From positions 1-36,968 of the forward strand of contig JBLMZA010000112.1 of the NCBI GenBank assembly GCA_050258555.1: a stretch of DNA of 36,968 nt, written 5' to 3'. The translations under genes and the position numbers were made by a program. Shown here in pieces: positions 21,315-29,585 of this stretch; positions within the stretch are counted from its first letter, which is position 1, and each line of letters opens with the position of its first letter. The stretch comes from CAISDA01 sp050258555 (GTDB lineage: Bacteria > Bacteroidota > Ignavibacteria > UBA10030 > UBA8401). A model generated the notes under the pieces. It searched no databases and was not told where the DNA came from. It saw only the letters and a list, made by a program, of their open reading frames with translations.

Positions 21315-22511
21315 TCAGGGCATTCTGCGCACAAATTGCCCCGGCACTTCCAAAAGTTTCCGTTCGAATTCCTCGATCGCGGGTTCGAGCGCCGGATCGT
21401 GCGGAACCTCGACGTTGCCGTTGACCAGCACCGTGGCGACCTGTATCACCTGCGCCGTCACATCGTCTCCCGCATACCGGTGATGCTTCTTGATGGCGGA
21501 AATGATCGGCACAGGAAAATTCCACAATTTCAAGAGCGCCGCCGCCAGGTCCTCATGCGTCTGCGTATAGAGATGCGTTTCTATTTCATATTCCCTCCCC
21601 CGGTTGAGCTGGCAGAGGGCGTGATACCGCTGATACAGTTCCGGCTGATGACACAGGCGGGCGACATATCCGATATCCTGCAGAAGCGCCGTCACGTAGA
21701 TGAGCCGCGGCTCGCATTTCACTTTCCACTCCATGGCGACGAGTTTTGCCAGCTCCGCGCGCTTCAATGACTCGTCCCATACTTCCTCCATCAGCGCCGA
21801 GAGGTCGCCGTGTGACTGCATGCAGATCTGATAATAGGCCTCGATCGCCAGCACGAGGCTCGCCACATATTCCACGCCGATGAAGCGGACGGCATCGTTC
21901 ACATTGCTGATATTCTTGCGTGCGCCGAAGAAGACGGAGTTTGCCGTGCGCAGAAGTTTCGCGGTCAACGCGGGATTCTTTTCGATTTCTTCGATGATCA
22001 GACGAAGATACTTGTCGTCGTTTTTCAGCAGTCCGTTGAGGCGGTTGTGAAACTGGGGCGCAGACGGCAGCTCCGTGAATGTCACCAGCAGCGTCTGCAT
22101 CTCCTTGATATGCGTTTCGCGGCGCTGCTCGAGGATGTCATGAATCGTTGTGCGGAGCTTATGCGCTGTCCAAGGCTTCTGCAGGAACTGCTGCGAGATA
22201 CCTTTCGATATGGCTGCCAGACCGACCCCCTTATCGTCGGCCGTGCCGAGAATAACACGCACGGCCTCCGGGGCGAAATGAGAAGCGACATTCAGCAGCT
22301 CGATGCCGTTCATCGCGGGCATGCGGAGATCCGCAATCACCACATCGATCGGCTGGCGCTTCATGTACAGAAGCGCTTCCTCTCCCTTCGCGAAGCAGTA
22401 CACGTCGACCGGCTCGTTTTTAAAGGCTGTCCGAACCGAATCGAGGACTTCTTCCTCATCGTCAATCACTACGACTGTGTTTCTGATCTCCAGCTGTCCT
22501 GCGCTTGCCAT
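21315..22511 (-). CDS. Response regulator with HDOD output domain
   Basis: A 398-residue cytoplasmic signalling protein. Residues about 10-125 form a receiver domain: acidic pair D17/D18, phosphoacceptor D61 in VIADLRMP, T90 in ILGTADD and K112 in FLQKPW. Residues about 140-350 form an HDOD domain (LPSAPQFHNRL, NPALTAKLLRTANSVFFG, VNDAVRFIGVEYVASLVL, HEDLAAALLKLWNFP). HDOD domains resemble HD phosphodiesterases but usually lack the metal-binding HD pair, and act in regulation of motility, virulence or stress by protein interaction. AAGGAAAAAGA precedes the start. No histidine kinase lies nearby. The chemoreceptor at the left edge and this protein may both belong to surface-behaviour control, but the link is only proximity. 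Confidence 0.92.
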   Translation of the reverse strand: MASAGQLEIRNTVVVIDDEEEVLDSVRTAFKNEPVDVYCFAKGEEALLYMKRQPIDVVIADLRMPAMNGIELLNVASHFAPEAVRVILGTADDKGVGLAAISKGISQQFLQKPWTAHKLRTTIHDILEQRRETHIKEMQTLLVTFTELPSAPQFHNRLNGLLKNDDKYLRLIIEEIEKNPALTAKLLRTANSVFFGARKNISNVNDAVRFIGVEYVASLVLAIEAYYQICMQSHGDLSALMEEVWDESLKRAELAKLVAMEWKVKCEPRLIYVTALLQDIGYVARLCHQPELYQRYHALCQLNRGREYEIETHLYTQTHEDLAAALLKLWNFPVPIISAIKKHHRYAGDDVTAQVIQVATVLVNGNVEVPHDPALEPAIEEFERKLLEVPGQFVRRMP

Positions 22512-22665
22512 TCTTTTTCCTTTTTCTGCGGTATCGGTGTATTGAACAATGGAATGTACGCTTTTCCGTCATGAATTGGAAACGGTTGCATCGCGCACAA
22601 ATCATTTTTTTTCTCTGTATATTATCCTCGATTCTATTCTTTCTTATCCACCTTACCACACGACG

Positions 22666-24345
22666 ATGCATTTTCCGAAGCCGTTCGCTGTCCTGCTGTT
22701 TTTTTGCGTTGGCGTCTGTGCGCGACTTACGCCGCAGTCTCTGCACACCGCCGCCTTTTCCTCTTCAAATCTGCCGATTGTCGTGATCGATACGCACGGA
22801 CGGACGATTCCCGACGAGCCGAAGATTCCTGCCACGATGGGCGTCATCTACACAAGCGACAGCGTCCGCAACACGCTTACCGACCCCTTCAACCATTACA
22901 ACGGCCGGATCATGATCGAGGTCCGCGGCTCGTCCTCGCAGCAGTTCGATAAGAAGCAGTACGGCTTCTCGACCGTCGACTCTGCAGGCGCGGATTTGGA
23001 CGTGCCGCTGGCCGGTTTTCCGAGCGAGCATTCGTGGATATTGTCGGCGCAGTTCAACGACAAGTCGCTTGTGCGCGACGCGGTGACGTTTCTGTCCGCC
23101 CGTGAAATGGGGCGCTATGCATCGCGAGTGAAATACTGCGAGCTCGTGTTGAACGGCGACTACAAGGGCATCTACATCCTGATGGAAAAAATCAAGCGCG
23201 GCAAGAGCCGCGTCAACATCACGAAGATGGGCGCCGCCGACACCTCCGGCGATGCCCTGACGGGAGGCTACATCTTCAAGACGGACAAGGCCGACAAAGC
23301 GTCCGATCAGGGATGGGATGCGACATTCCCGCCGTTTTCAAACGGCACGGCGAAACGCTTCATGTATCAATACGAGTATCCCGATCCCGAGGAGATGAGC
23401 GCGGCGCAGAAGCAGTATCTTCAGTCCTATGTCCGTTCGTTCGAAACGGTCATGATCGGTCTCGACTACGCCGATCCCGTCGCGGGCTATCCCTCGGTGA
23501 TCGATGTCGGCTCTTTCGCGGACATGGTGATCCTGAACGAACTGTCCAGGAATGTCGACGGCTACCGCCTGAGCACATTCTTCTATAAGGATCGGGACAG
23601 CAAGAATAAGAAGCTCTATGCGGGGCCGCTGTGGGATTACGGGCTCGGCTATGCGAACTGCAATTATTATTCCGCATTCGAATCGTCCGGATGGCAGATC
23701 GATGTGCTCACAAGCGATCCCGCATTCCTCCGCTCCGATGCCTTTCAGGCGCCGTTCTGGTGGAAGCGTCTGTGGGCCGATCCCGCATTCAAGAAAGCCG
23801 TGGCACGGCGCTGGTCCGCGCTGCGCACAGGCGTGCTCAGCCAGAGCCGCGTCTTCGCAAAGATCGATTCGATTTCTTCGGTCATCACGGAAGCGCGCGT
23901 GCGGAACTTCGAGCGGTGGCGGATCATCGGCACCTGGGTGTGGCCGAATTATTACGTGAGCACGTCGTATGAGGATGAAATTGCCTATATGAAAGGCTGG
24001 ATGACCAAGCGCTTTGCGTGGATGGATGCGGCGCTTGCTCCGTACGTCACCGGCGTTGCGGAAGAACACGATGCGATTCCGTCGTCCTTCTCGCTTGTTC
24101 AGAACTTCCCCAATCCCTTCAATCCGTCCACGATGATCCGCTTTTCCGTTTCTGCGCCGCAGCGCGTGAGACTGACCGTGTCGGACGTGCTCGGCCGCGA
24201 AGTCGCCGTGCTCTTCGAGGGGGTGCGCCAGGCGGGCGTCCATCATGTCGAATGGAATGCCGGATCCTTGCCGGGCGGCGTCTACTTCTGCCGCATGCAG
24301 GCGGACGGGTCCGCCTCGGTGATACGCATGGCGCTCATGAAATAG
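22666..24345 (+). CDS. Secreted CotH-family protein with T9SS sorting domain
   Basis: A 559-residue exported protein. A signal peptide (about 1-22) is followed by a CotH-kinase-like domain. Family marks are EVRGSSSQQFDKKQYGF (residues 85-101), equivalent to the RGxSS...KKxY motif; KYCELVLNGDYKGIYILMEKIK; NELSRNVDGYRLSTFFYKD; and GPLWDYGLGYAN. CotH of Bacillus is an atypical secreted kinase that phosphorylates spore-coat protein; substrates in this phylum are unknown. The last 85 residues are a type A T9SS sorting domain (LVQNFPNPFNPSTMIRFS...LMK). ATG 22666 puts the signal peptide first; an upstream in-frame extension is not supported. It has no clear ribosome-binding site. Its stop overlaps the convergent MFS gene by 11 bases. 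Confidence 0.9.
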   Translation: MHFPKPFAVLLFFCVGVCARLTPQSLHTAAFSSSNLPIVVIDTHGRTIPDEPKIPATMGVIYTSDSVRNTLTDPFNHYNGRIMIEVRGSSSQQFDKKQYGFSTVDSAGADLDVPLAGFPSEHSWILSAQFNDKSLVRDAVTFLSAREMGRYASRVKYCELVLNGDYKGIYILMEKIKRGKSRVNITKMGAADTSGDALTGGYIFKTDKADKASDQGWDATFPPFSNGTAKRFMYQYEYPDPEEMSAAQKQYLQSYVRSFETVMIGLDYADPVAGYPSVIDVGSFADMVILNELSRNVDGYRLSTFFYKDRDSKNKKLYAGPLWDYGLGYANCNYYSAFESSGWQIDVLTSDPAFLRSDAFQAPFWWKRLWADPAFKKAVARRWSALRTGVLSQSRVFAKIDSISSVITEARVRNFERWRIIGTWVWPNYYVSTSYEDEIAYMKGWMTKRFAWMDAALAPYVTGVAEEHDAIPSSFSLVQNFPNPFNPSTMIRFSVSAPQRVRLTVSDVLGREVAVLFEGVRQAGVHHVEWNAGSLPGGVYFCRMQADGSASVIRMALMK

Positions 24346-25540
24346 CGGAGCGCTTTCGCGCTTCATGATACTGCACAAACAGGAATGAAGCCAGGGCGCA
24401 TCCGGCCATCACTCCGGCCATGGGAAGCGGCGTGCCGTCATGGAGGCTGCTTGCCAGCGCCGAGGCTGCCGCCCCGGCAAACATCTGGAAAGCCCCCAGA
24501 AGCGCCGAGGCGCTTCCCGCATTGTGTGTAAACGGCGTCAGCGACAGCGCCGCCGTATTGGGATTGAGGAATCCCAGCAGAAGCAGATACAGAAACAGCA
24601 TCACGATGGTGCCCCACTGACTCACGCCCGCAAGCGCGTTGATGCCGGCGAGCATCAGTGTCACCGCAACGAGCAGCATGCCGACGATCCGCACGATCTT
24701 CGCGCTGTCATGCGTGCGCAGCCACAGGTTGTTCAACTGGCTTCCCGCCATGAGTCCCAGCGCGTTCATGGCGAAGAACCTTCCGAATTCAAGTTCCGTA
24801 TAGCCGAAGAGCCCCATGAAGATGAACGATGCTTCAGAGATGTAGGCGAACATGCCGGCATAGGCAAACCCGCCTGCCGCGGCGTACGCCACGAATTGGG
24901 GATTCCGGACGATTTCAGCATACTGGGAAAATATTTTCTGAAGCCGGAGCGAGACGGCGGGATCGGGCGCGCGGCTGTCGGGGAATGAGCGGACGACGGT
25001 CCAGATCATGACGGCGGAAAACGCGGCGAGCGCGACAAAGATCATTCTCCAGCCGAATGATGCGACGACGATGCCGCCGACGGACGGCGCGATGATGGGG
25101 GCGATGCCCGAGACGAGCATCAGCATGGAAAAGACTTTCGCCGTTTCACTGACCGGAAACAGGTCCCGCACGACGGCTCTGCCGGCGACGATGCCGGCGC
25201 ATCCGCCCAAGGCCAGAAAGAGACGGAGCGCGATCAGCGCGGCGATCGAGGGGGCCATGGCGCAGCCGATGGCGGCGGCGCAGTAGAGGGCGAGTCCGAT
25301 CAGCAGCGGCTTTTTTCTGCCGAAGCGGTCGACGACGGGGCCGTAGAGCAATTGCCCGGCGGAGATGCCGATAAAGAAGCTCGAGAGCGAAAGCGCGACA
25401 TGTCCGATATCCGTCCCGAGCTCCCGCGCGATGGCGGGAAACCCGGGCAGATACATGTCGATGGAAAAGGGGCCGATCGCGGCAAGCGATCCGAGAATGA
25501 CGATGATTCTCTTCTTCTTCAGGGTGTGAACCACCATCAT
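24335..25540 (-). CDS. MFS drug-efflux transporter, Bcr/CflA type
   Basis: A 401-residue inner-membrane protein with about twelve helices, likely a proton-coupled exporter of drugs or sulfonamide/bicyclomycin-like compounds. Marks include the N-terminal SIDMYLPGFPAIA motif characteristic of the Bcr/CflA (DHA1) branch, motif A in LYGPVVDRFGRKKPLLIG, and the antiporter region GGCAGIVAGRAVVRD. The actual substrate is unknown. The gene starts 18 bases after the stop of a FadL-like outer-membrane protein. It could belong to the same transcript, although pairing an exporter with a FadL-type importer is not a known arrangement. The 3' end overlaps the CotH-family gene on the opposite strand. Confidence 0.92.
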   Translation of the reverse strand: MMVVHTLKKKRIIVILGSLAAIGPFSIDMYLPGFPAIARELGTDIGHVALSLSSFFIGISAGQLLYGPVVDRFGRKKPLLIGLALYCAAAIGCAMAPSIAALIALRLFLALGGCAGIVAGRAVVRDLFPVSETAKVFSMLMLVSGIAPIIAPSVGGIVVASFGWRMIFVALAAFSAVMIWTVVRSFPDSRAPDPAVSLRLQKIFSQYAEIVRNPQFVAYAAAGGFAYAGMFAYISEASFIFMGLFGYTELEFGRFFAMNALGLMAGSQLNNLWLRTHDSAKIVRIVGMLLVAVTLMLAGINALAGVSQWGTIVMLFLYLLLLGFLNPNTAALSLTPFTHNAGSASALLGAFQMFAGAAASALASSLHDGTPLPMAGVMAGCALASFLFVQYHEARKRSAIS

Positions 25541-25558
25541 GCGTGTATCAATCTCTGC

Positions 25559-26782
25559 TTAGAAATAAATGATGAGCGACGAGCTGATCGTGTTCGTCGT
25601 AAATTTGTCGGACGAGGCGCCGGCAGACTCGATCGTGTAATCGCTCATCGTGTAGGCGACATCGATGGCGAAGACATCCGAAATGTATCCCGATCCGAAC
25701 GTGATCGACTTCCCCACCGACTGGTCGGTGACGTTTCCCAACTGGTCCGAATTGGCGTAGACCGTCGGCATGTTCCGGTAGCCGACTCTGACGGGGACGA
25801 CGAACTTTTTCGCGACGATGAGATATTCGGCGCCGACGCGGAACTGATTCAGATCCTTCTTGCTTTCGCTGATCGGCATCTTCGTCTCCGTCTCTCCGTA
25901 TTTTTGCGTGATTTCCTTCTCGCCGTACGAGCGCAATTCATAATCGCCGGAGACCGTGAAGTTCTCGCTCAGACGGATTGACGTGCCGAAGCCGATCATG
26001 AGCGGCATCTGTATCGTCTGCGTGGCCTTCAATTCGGAAATGTCCGGAAGAAACGGTCCCTGATAGTACGGCGGATTGTATGTGATGTTGCCGTCGCTCG
26101 TCATCTCGAACGGCGTGCGCACGGTAACGCCGAGCTTCAGCGGCACGGGCTTCGGAAGTCCTTCCAGATCGACGAGCGCGCCGAAGACAAGATTGAAACC
26201 CTTGTATTTCAGATCGAGCGTGTTTTTCTGATTGGAAGTTTCATCACCGGGGCGCGACTGGAGCGTCAGATTCCAGTTGCCTGTCCAGATGTTGGCCGAG
26301 GCGCCGAACGAAAGCACGGGAGAAACCTGTATGGCCAATCCGGGCGTGATCGCATCGACGCCTCCCTTGCCCTCCTGTTCGAACGTTGCGGTCTTCTGCT
26401 TCGAATAAAAATCGAGCTGCCGCTGATAGGCGGCTGCAAGCACAATCTTCGTCGAGCCGGCCATGAACGGCAGCGCGATGCTGCCGAAGTTGAACTGGAA
26501 ATGCGACTGATCGAAAGTTTCGCTGGAACCGGCAAAAAATCCCTGCGGCGTATATTCCTCCTTCTCCATGATGAATCGTGTCACGACGGAGGCCTCGGTG
26601 CGCTCCAGCTGCGTCAACCCTGCGGGATTCCAGACGATGGCGGTCGCATCATCGGCGATCCCGATGAACGCCCCTCCCACGCCTTCTGCGCGCGCGCCCG
26701 CACCGATCAGATTCAGATCCTGCGCAACCGACAATCCGGCCGTGAAGAGAAGAAGCACACACATGGAAATGAAACGTTTCAT
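25559..26782 (-). CDS. Outer-membrane beta-barrel, OmpP1/FadL family
   Basis: A 407-residue outer-membrane protein with signal peptide MKRFISMCVLLLFTAGLSVAQ and a barrel ending in the aromatic residue F (SSLIIYF), as outer-membrane barrels do. The N-terminal GAGARAEGVGGAFIGIADDA followed by TAIVWNPAGLTQLE is the FadL/PorV-type plug region. Such proteins import hydrophobic compounds (FadL) or assist T9SS cargo (PorV); here the length and spread of strands fit the OmpP1/FadL branch better. GGAGG lies before the start. It is the middle gene of a run: coiled-coil REC protein, CsgG-like protein, this gene, MFS exporter. Confidence 0.88.
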   Translation of the reverse strand: MKRFISMCVLLLFTAGLSVAQDLNLIGAGARAEGVGGAFIGIADDATAIVWNPAGLTQLERTEASVVTRFIMEKEEYTPQGFFAGSSETFDQSHFQFNFGSIALPFMAGSTKIVLAAAYQRQLDFYSKQKTATFEQEGKGGVDAITPGLAIQVSPVLSFGASANIWTGNWNLTLQSRPGDETSNQKNTLDLKYKGFNLVFGALVDLEGLPKPVPLKLGVTVRTPFEMTSDGNITYNPPYYQGPFLPDISELKATQTIQMPLMIGFGTSIRLSENFTVSGDYELRSYGEKEITQKYGETETKMPISESKKDLNQFRVGAEYLIVAKKFVVPVRVGYRNMPTVYANSDQLGNVTDQSVGKSITFGSGYISDVFAIDVAYTMSDYTIESAGASSDKFTTNTISSSLIIYF

Positions 26783-26815
26783 AAACGGTCCTCCAATAGT
26801 GATCTGACGAATTGG

Positions 26816-28135
26816 TTATTTGATGACCACTTTGTCTCCTACCTTCAATGCCTGTTCCGTTTCGATCGCCCTGAGCGAGGCTACCTTCTCCTGCACCTGC
26901 ACCACGATCAGTTCGCCGAGTCGCGTGACTTTCTTTCCAAGCACCTCGCCGGTCACCGGATGCTGTATCGGGTCGCCTTCGCGGAAGACGACGCATTTCG
27001 TGCCCTTGCGCACGCCCTGGTTGATGCCGATGTCGATGTACAATTCGTCCTCGTCGATCTTGACCACGACGCCCTCGGCCAGCGGCAGATCGTTGTAAAT
27101 CATCGTCGCGACGTTCTCGACGACCTGTTCGACGACATCCATGACGGGCTTTTCGATCGACGATTCTTCGGCGACGATCGTTTCCGAGGTCTCGACATCG
27201 ATCACGCGCGCGGCGAACCTGCCGGTGCCGGGCGAGAGCATCAGGCTGCCCACGATGATCGCGTCGGCGCCGGCGATCTTTCCAAGCCTGACGGCTGTCT
27301 TGTCGTCGATGATGCCCGACTGCTGCAGCTTCTGCTCTTTCATCACCTTGTCCATCACCTCGCGCTCGATCACCTTGAAGCGGCGAAGGTTCACGAGCTT
27401 CGTCACCATTTTCTGCGTCACGGCATCGGCAAACGCCTTCGCTTCGCCTTTTGCTTCGAAGGGCGCCACGGCCACGGCGAGGCGCGATCCGACCTGTGTG
27501 ACGGATGACGGACTGTAGAGAGGCGAGATGCGTTTCATCGAGAAGCCTTTCGGCTCTGTCACGGTTTCCGTTCTCGAGGCGTCACGCGCGGCGATCGCTT
27601 CCTTTTCACGCCGCGCGCGTTCGGCGGCTTCCTGTTCGCGGCGGGCTTTTTCCGCGGCTTCGGCCTTCTGCTGTTCGAGCGCTTTCTGCTCGTCGCGCTT
27701 TTTCTTCTCTTCGGCGAGCTGCTTCTGCCTCGTCTCCTCGGCCTGGCGCAGCGTTTCGCGCGGATCGGTCTTCGGATCTATCTTCCGAAGCAGGTCTTCG
27801 GCCCTGTCCGTCTGATCGTAGGCGAAAGAAAGTTCGAGCTCCTTTCGGGCGTTGGCATATTCGCCGAGCTGGTAATATGCGTATCCCATCTCACGATGCG
27901 GATAATAATCGATGAAGTGCGTGCCGTATGTGCGCTTTCTGCCCGTGTCCTCGAATTCGAGCGATGCGGCGCTCTGGAATTCACCGATGGCGCGAAGCCA
28001 ATCGCGCTTGTCGAGGAACTCGAGTCCGGTGGAATAATAGTTATAGAATTTCGTCTGGGAAACAACGGAAGGCGCGCACAGAAGAAATACGCAGTAAATC
28101 AGCACGCCGCACAGTAAAGGCAGGAACCGGTTCAT
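26816..28135 (-). CDS. TPR/coiled-coil protein with CsgG/LpoB-like and C-terminal beta domains
   Basis: A 439-residue exported protein of unknown role. Order: signal peptide (about 1-26); a TPR-like helical region (30-115; YYSTGLEFLDKRDWLRAIGEF, MGYAYYQLGEYANARKELEL); a highly charged coiled coil (about 125-195, rich in Lys, Glu, Arg, Gln, Ala); a CsgG/LpoB-like alpha-beta domain (about 210-350; LAVAVAPFEAKGEAK, FKVIEREVMDKVMKEQKLQQSG, GADAIIVGSLML); and a C-terminal beta domain resembling FlgT-C (GVVVKIDEDELYIDIGINQGV). CsgG-like domains appear in curli secretion pores and in outer-membrane activators of wall synthesis. No lipobox cysteine was placed with confidence. It has its own promoter at 28162-28190 and ends 33 bases before a FadL-like barrel, suggesting an envelope role. 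Confidence 0.85.
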   Translation of the reverse strand: MNRFLPLLCGVLIYCVFLLCAPSVVSQTKFYNYYSTGLEFLDKRDWLRAIGEFQSAASLEFEDTGRKRTYGTHFIDYYPHREMGYAYYQLGEYANARKELELSFAYDQTDRAEDLLRKIDPKTDPRETLRQAEETRQKQLAEEKKKRDEQKALEQQKAEAAEKARREQEAAERARREKEAIAARDASRTETVTEPKGFSMKRISPLYSPSSVTQVGSRLAVAVAPFEAKGEAKAFADAVTQKMVTKLVNLRRFKVIEREVMDKVMKEQKLQQSGIIDDKTAVRLGKIAGADAIIVGSLMLSPGTGRFAARVIDVETSETIVAEESSIEKPVMDVVEQVVENVATMIYNDLPLAEGVVVKIDEDELYIDIGINQGVRKGTKCVVFREGDPIQHPVTGEVLGKKVTRLGELIVVQVQEKVASLRAIETEQALKVGDKVVIK

Positions 28136-28161
28136 GATGTTTACCCTAGCTGATGATGGCT

Positions 28162-28190
28162 ATTATAGCAAACAGCACCATGAAAAACAA
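28162..28190 (-). promoter_or_regulatory. Promoter of the CsgG-like gene
   Basis: On the minus strand TTGTTT, 17 bases, then a perfect TATAAT, about 26 bases before ATG 28135. The -10 box is embedded in the dyad GCTATTATAGC. Confidence 0.6.
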
Positions 28191-28209
28191 GCCCGTGCAT
28201 GCGAGGGAT

Positions 28210-29409
28210 TTATGAACCGATCTTCTCCTGTATTGTCCGCTCGAGCACTTCACGCGAGAACGGCTTTGTCAGATACGTCGGCGCTCCGAGGCTGTCTGCG
28301 ATTTTCTTCATGTATTCGTCGGAGCAGACGCTCATGAAGATGAAGGGAACCTGCTTGACCTGTTCGCCGAATTCGCCGCGCTTGATCATGTCGTAGAAGG
28401 CGAATCCGCCCGTCTCCGGCATCATGACATCGCAGAGAATGAGCGCGGGAACCTCCTTGCGTATCGCATCGGCGGCTTCCTGCACCGATGATGCCGTGCG
28501 GATGTTGGGGTATTTTTTCTTCAGCACATATTCGATGAAAATGAGAATGTCCTTGCTGTCGTCGACGGCAAGAATGCCTCCGCTGATTTCGGGAATGCCG
28601 AGGCTGCGCTTGACCTGGCGCGTGAGCTGCTCATGCTCTTCAGGCGTGATGCCGTAGCGACCGGACATCTGCGCGATCATCGCGCGTTCGTCGTCCGTCA
28701 GACGCCCCTTCTGCCACAGGCTCCGCAGCGTATCGACGTACGCATTGACCTGCACAGAACGGATGATATCGGCATGGTCGTGCTCGTTGACACCGAGAAT
28801 GCCGCGCAGCGACAACAGAAGCGTGTCCAGCTGGTCCTTCGGGATCGAGACATCCATGAGCATGACGAACGCCCTGTAGGCCTCGAGCAGCCGCTCCTTC
28901 ATCTTCACCTGCTCGCGCTCGATGATGAATGCGCGGTCCTCCTCCCATTTCGAATGTTCGGCCTCGACGGCGAGGCGGATCTGCTCCTGCACTTCAGCCG
29001 CCGTCATGCTGGCTGACGGCCGCGCGGGCTGCTGCGTGTTGACGGTGACGCCGCTGCCGCTCAATTCGAGCATCGCTGCGGGCTGCGCCTCCGTTTCGCG
29101 GCGGCCAACCGGTTCAGACTGCTTTGTTTCGACGCCTTTCCTCACCGACGCCGAAGCCGTCTTCGGACGAGAGGGATCGGCATCGCGCCGTTCCTGCTCA
29201 GATTTTTTCTGCCGCTCTACGATGAGTGCGAGCACGCGTTCTTCGAATGCATGCGCGTAGAGATTCTTGAAGTCCAGGACGTAGACGCTGCGGATTTTAT
29301 CGAGTGCATCATCGAGTTCGCCTTTTTTGATCGATGCCTCCGCGCTGTGCAAAAGAGCGCTGATCTTTGCCTGGCGGTCCTTTTCGTCGGTAATGGAAGA
29401 CTCTACCAT
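28210..29409 (-). CDS. Coiled-coil protein with C-terminal receiver (REC) domain
   Basis: A 399-residue cytoplasmic protein. Residues about 10-75 are a TPR-like or helical segment; 80-135 is a Ser/Thr/Pro-rich linker; 138-180 is a charged coiled coil; 180-270 is a helical domain of unknown type (VSIPKDQLDTLL, LTDDERAMIAQMSGRYGITP). Residues 277-399 are a complete receiver domain: D283/D284, phosphoacceptor D327 in ILCDVMMP, S360 and K382 in YLTKPF. The receiver is at the C-terminus and there is no DNA-binding or enzymatic output, so the N-terminal helical part is presumably what phosphorylation controls. No histidine kinase is adjacent. The next genes downstream encode envelope proteins. Confidence 0.88.
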   Translation of the reverse strand: MVESSITDEKDRQAKISALLHSAEASIKKGELDDALDKIRSVYVLDFKNLYAHAFEERVLALIVERQKKSEQERRDADPSRPKTASASVRKGVETKQSEPVGRRETEAQPAAMLELSGSGVTVNTQQPARPSASMTAAEVQEQIRLAVEAEHSKWEEDRAFIIEREQVKMKERLLEAYRAFVMLMDVSIPKDQLDTLLLSLRGILGVNEHDHADIIRSVQVNAYVDTLRSLWQKGRLTDDERAMIAQMSGRYGITPEEHEQLTRQVKRSLGIPEISGGILAVDDSKDILIFIEYVLKKKYPNIRTASSVQEAADAIRKEVPALILCDVMMPETGGFAFYDMIKRGEFGEQVKQVPFIFMSVCSDEYMKKIADSLGAPTYLTKPFSREVLERTIQEKIGS

Positions 29410-29585
29410 CGCTGTTCCGGTTCTGTTAATTGCAAGACTGATTTAGATGGCCTCAATAATTACAAACAATAGTAACAATTTCTTTCATTAAAGTCCATGA
29501 TAAATCCAGTCATCCGGATGATTTTTTCTTCATCGTGTAGGCGGTCTCTGCCCCGGACCGGCTTTGCCGGCGGTCCGGCAATGGT
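29410..29585. other. Intergenic region with a hairpin and a palindrome
   Basis: Lies between the pectate lyase stop and the start codon of the coiled-coil REC gene. At 29553-29578 CCGGACCG pairs with CGGTCCGG around a 10-base loop; it is 8 bases beyond the pectate-lyase stop but has no T-run on the minus strand, so any terminator role is weak. At 29510-29521 is the perfect palindrome TCATCCGGATGA. The stretch 29430-29500 is AT-rich and probably holds the promoter of the REC gene, but no convincing pair of boxes was found. Confidence 0.5.

Noticed and set aside
23338..24378. Open frame of about 345 codons on the minus strand opposite the CotH-family gene
   Set aside because: The plus strand gives a signal peptide, CotH motifs and a T9SS tail; the antisense translation has no family features.
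27590..27760. Dense repetitive GC-rich stretch taken for a DNA repeat
   Set aside because: It encodes the Lys/Glu/Arg/Ala coiled coil of the CsgG-like protein; there is no exact DNA repeat unit.
29553..29578. GC-rich hairpin after the family 1 lyase as a strong intrinsic terminator
   Set aside because: There is no T-run after the stem on the minus strand; it is listed only as part of the intergenic region.
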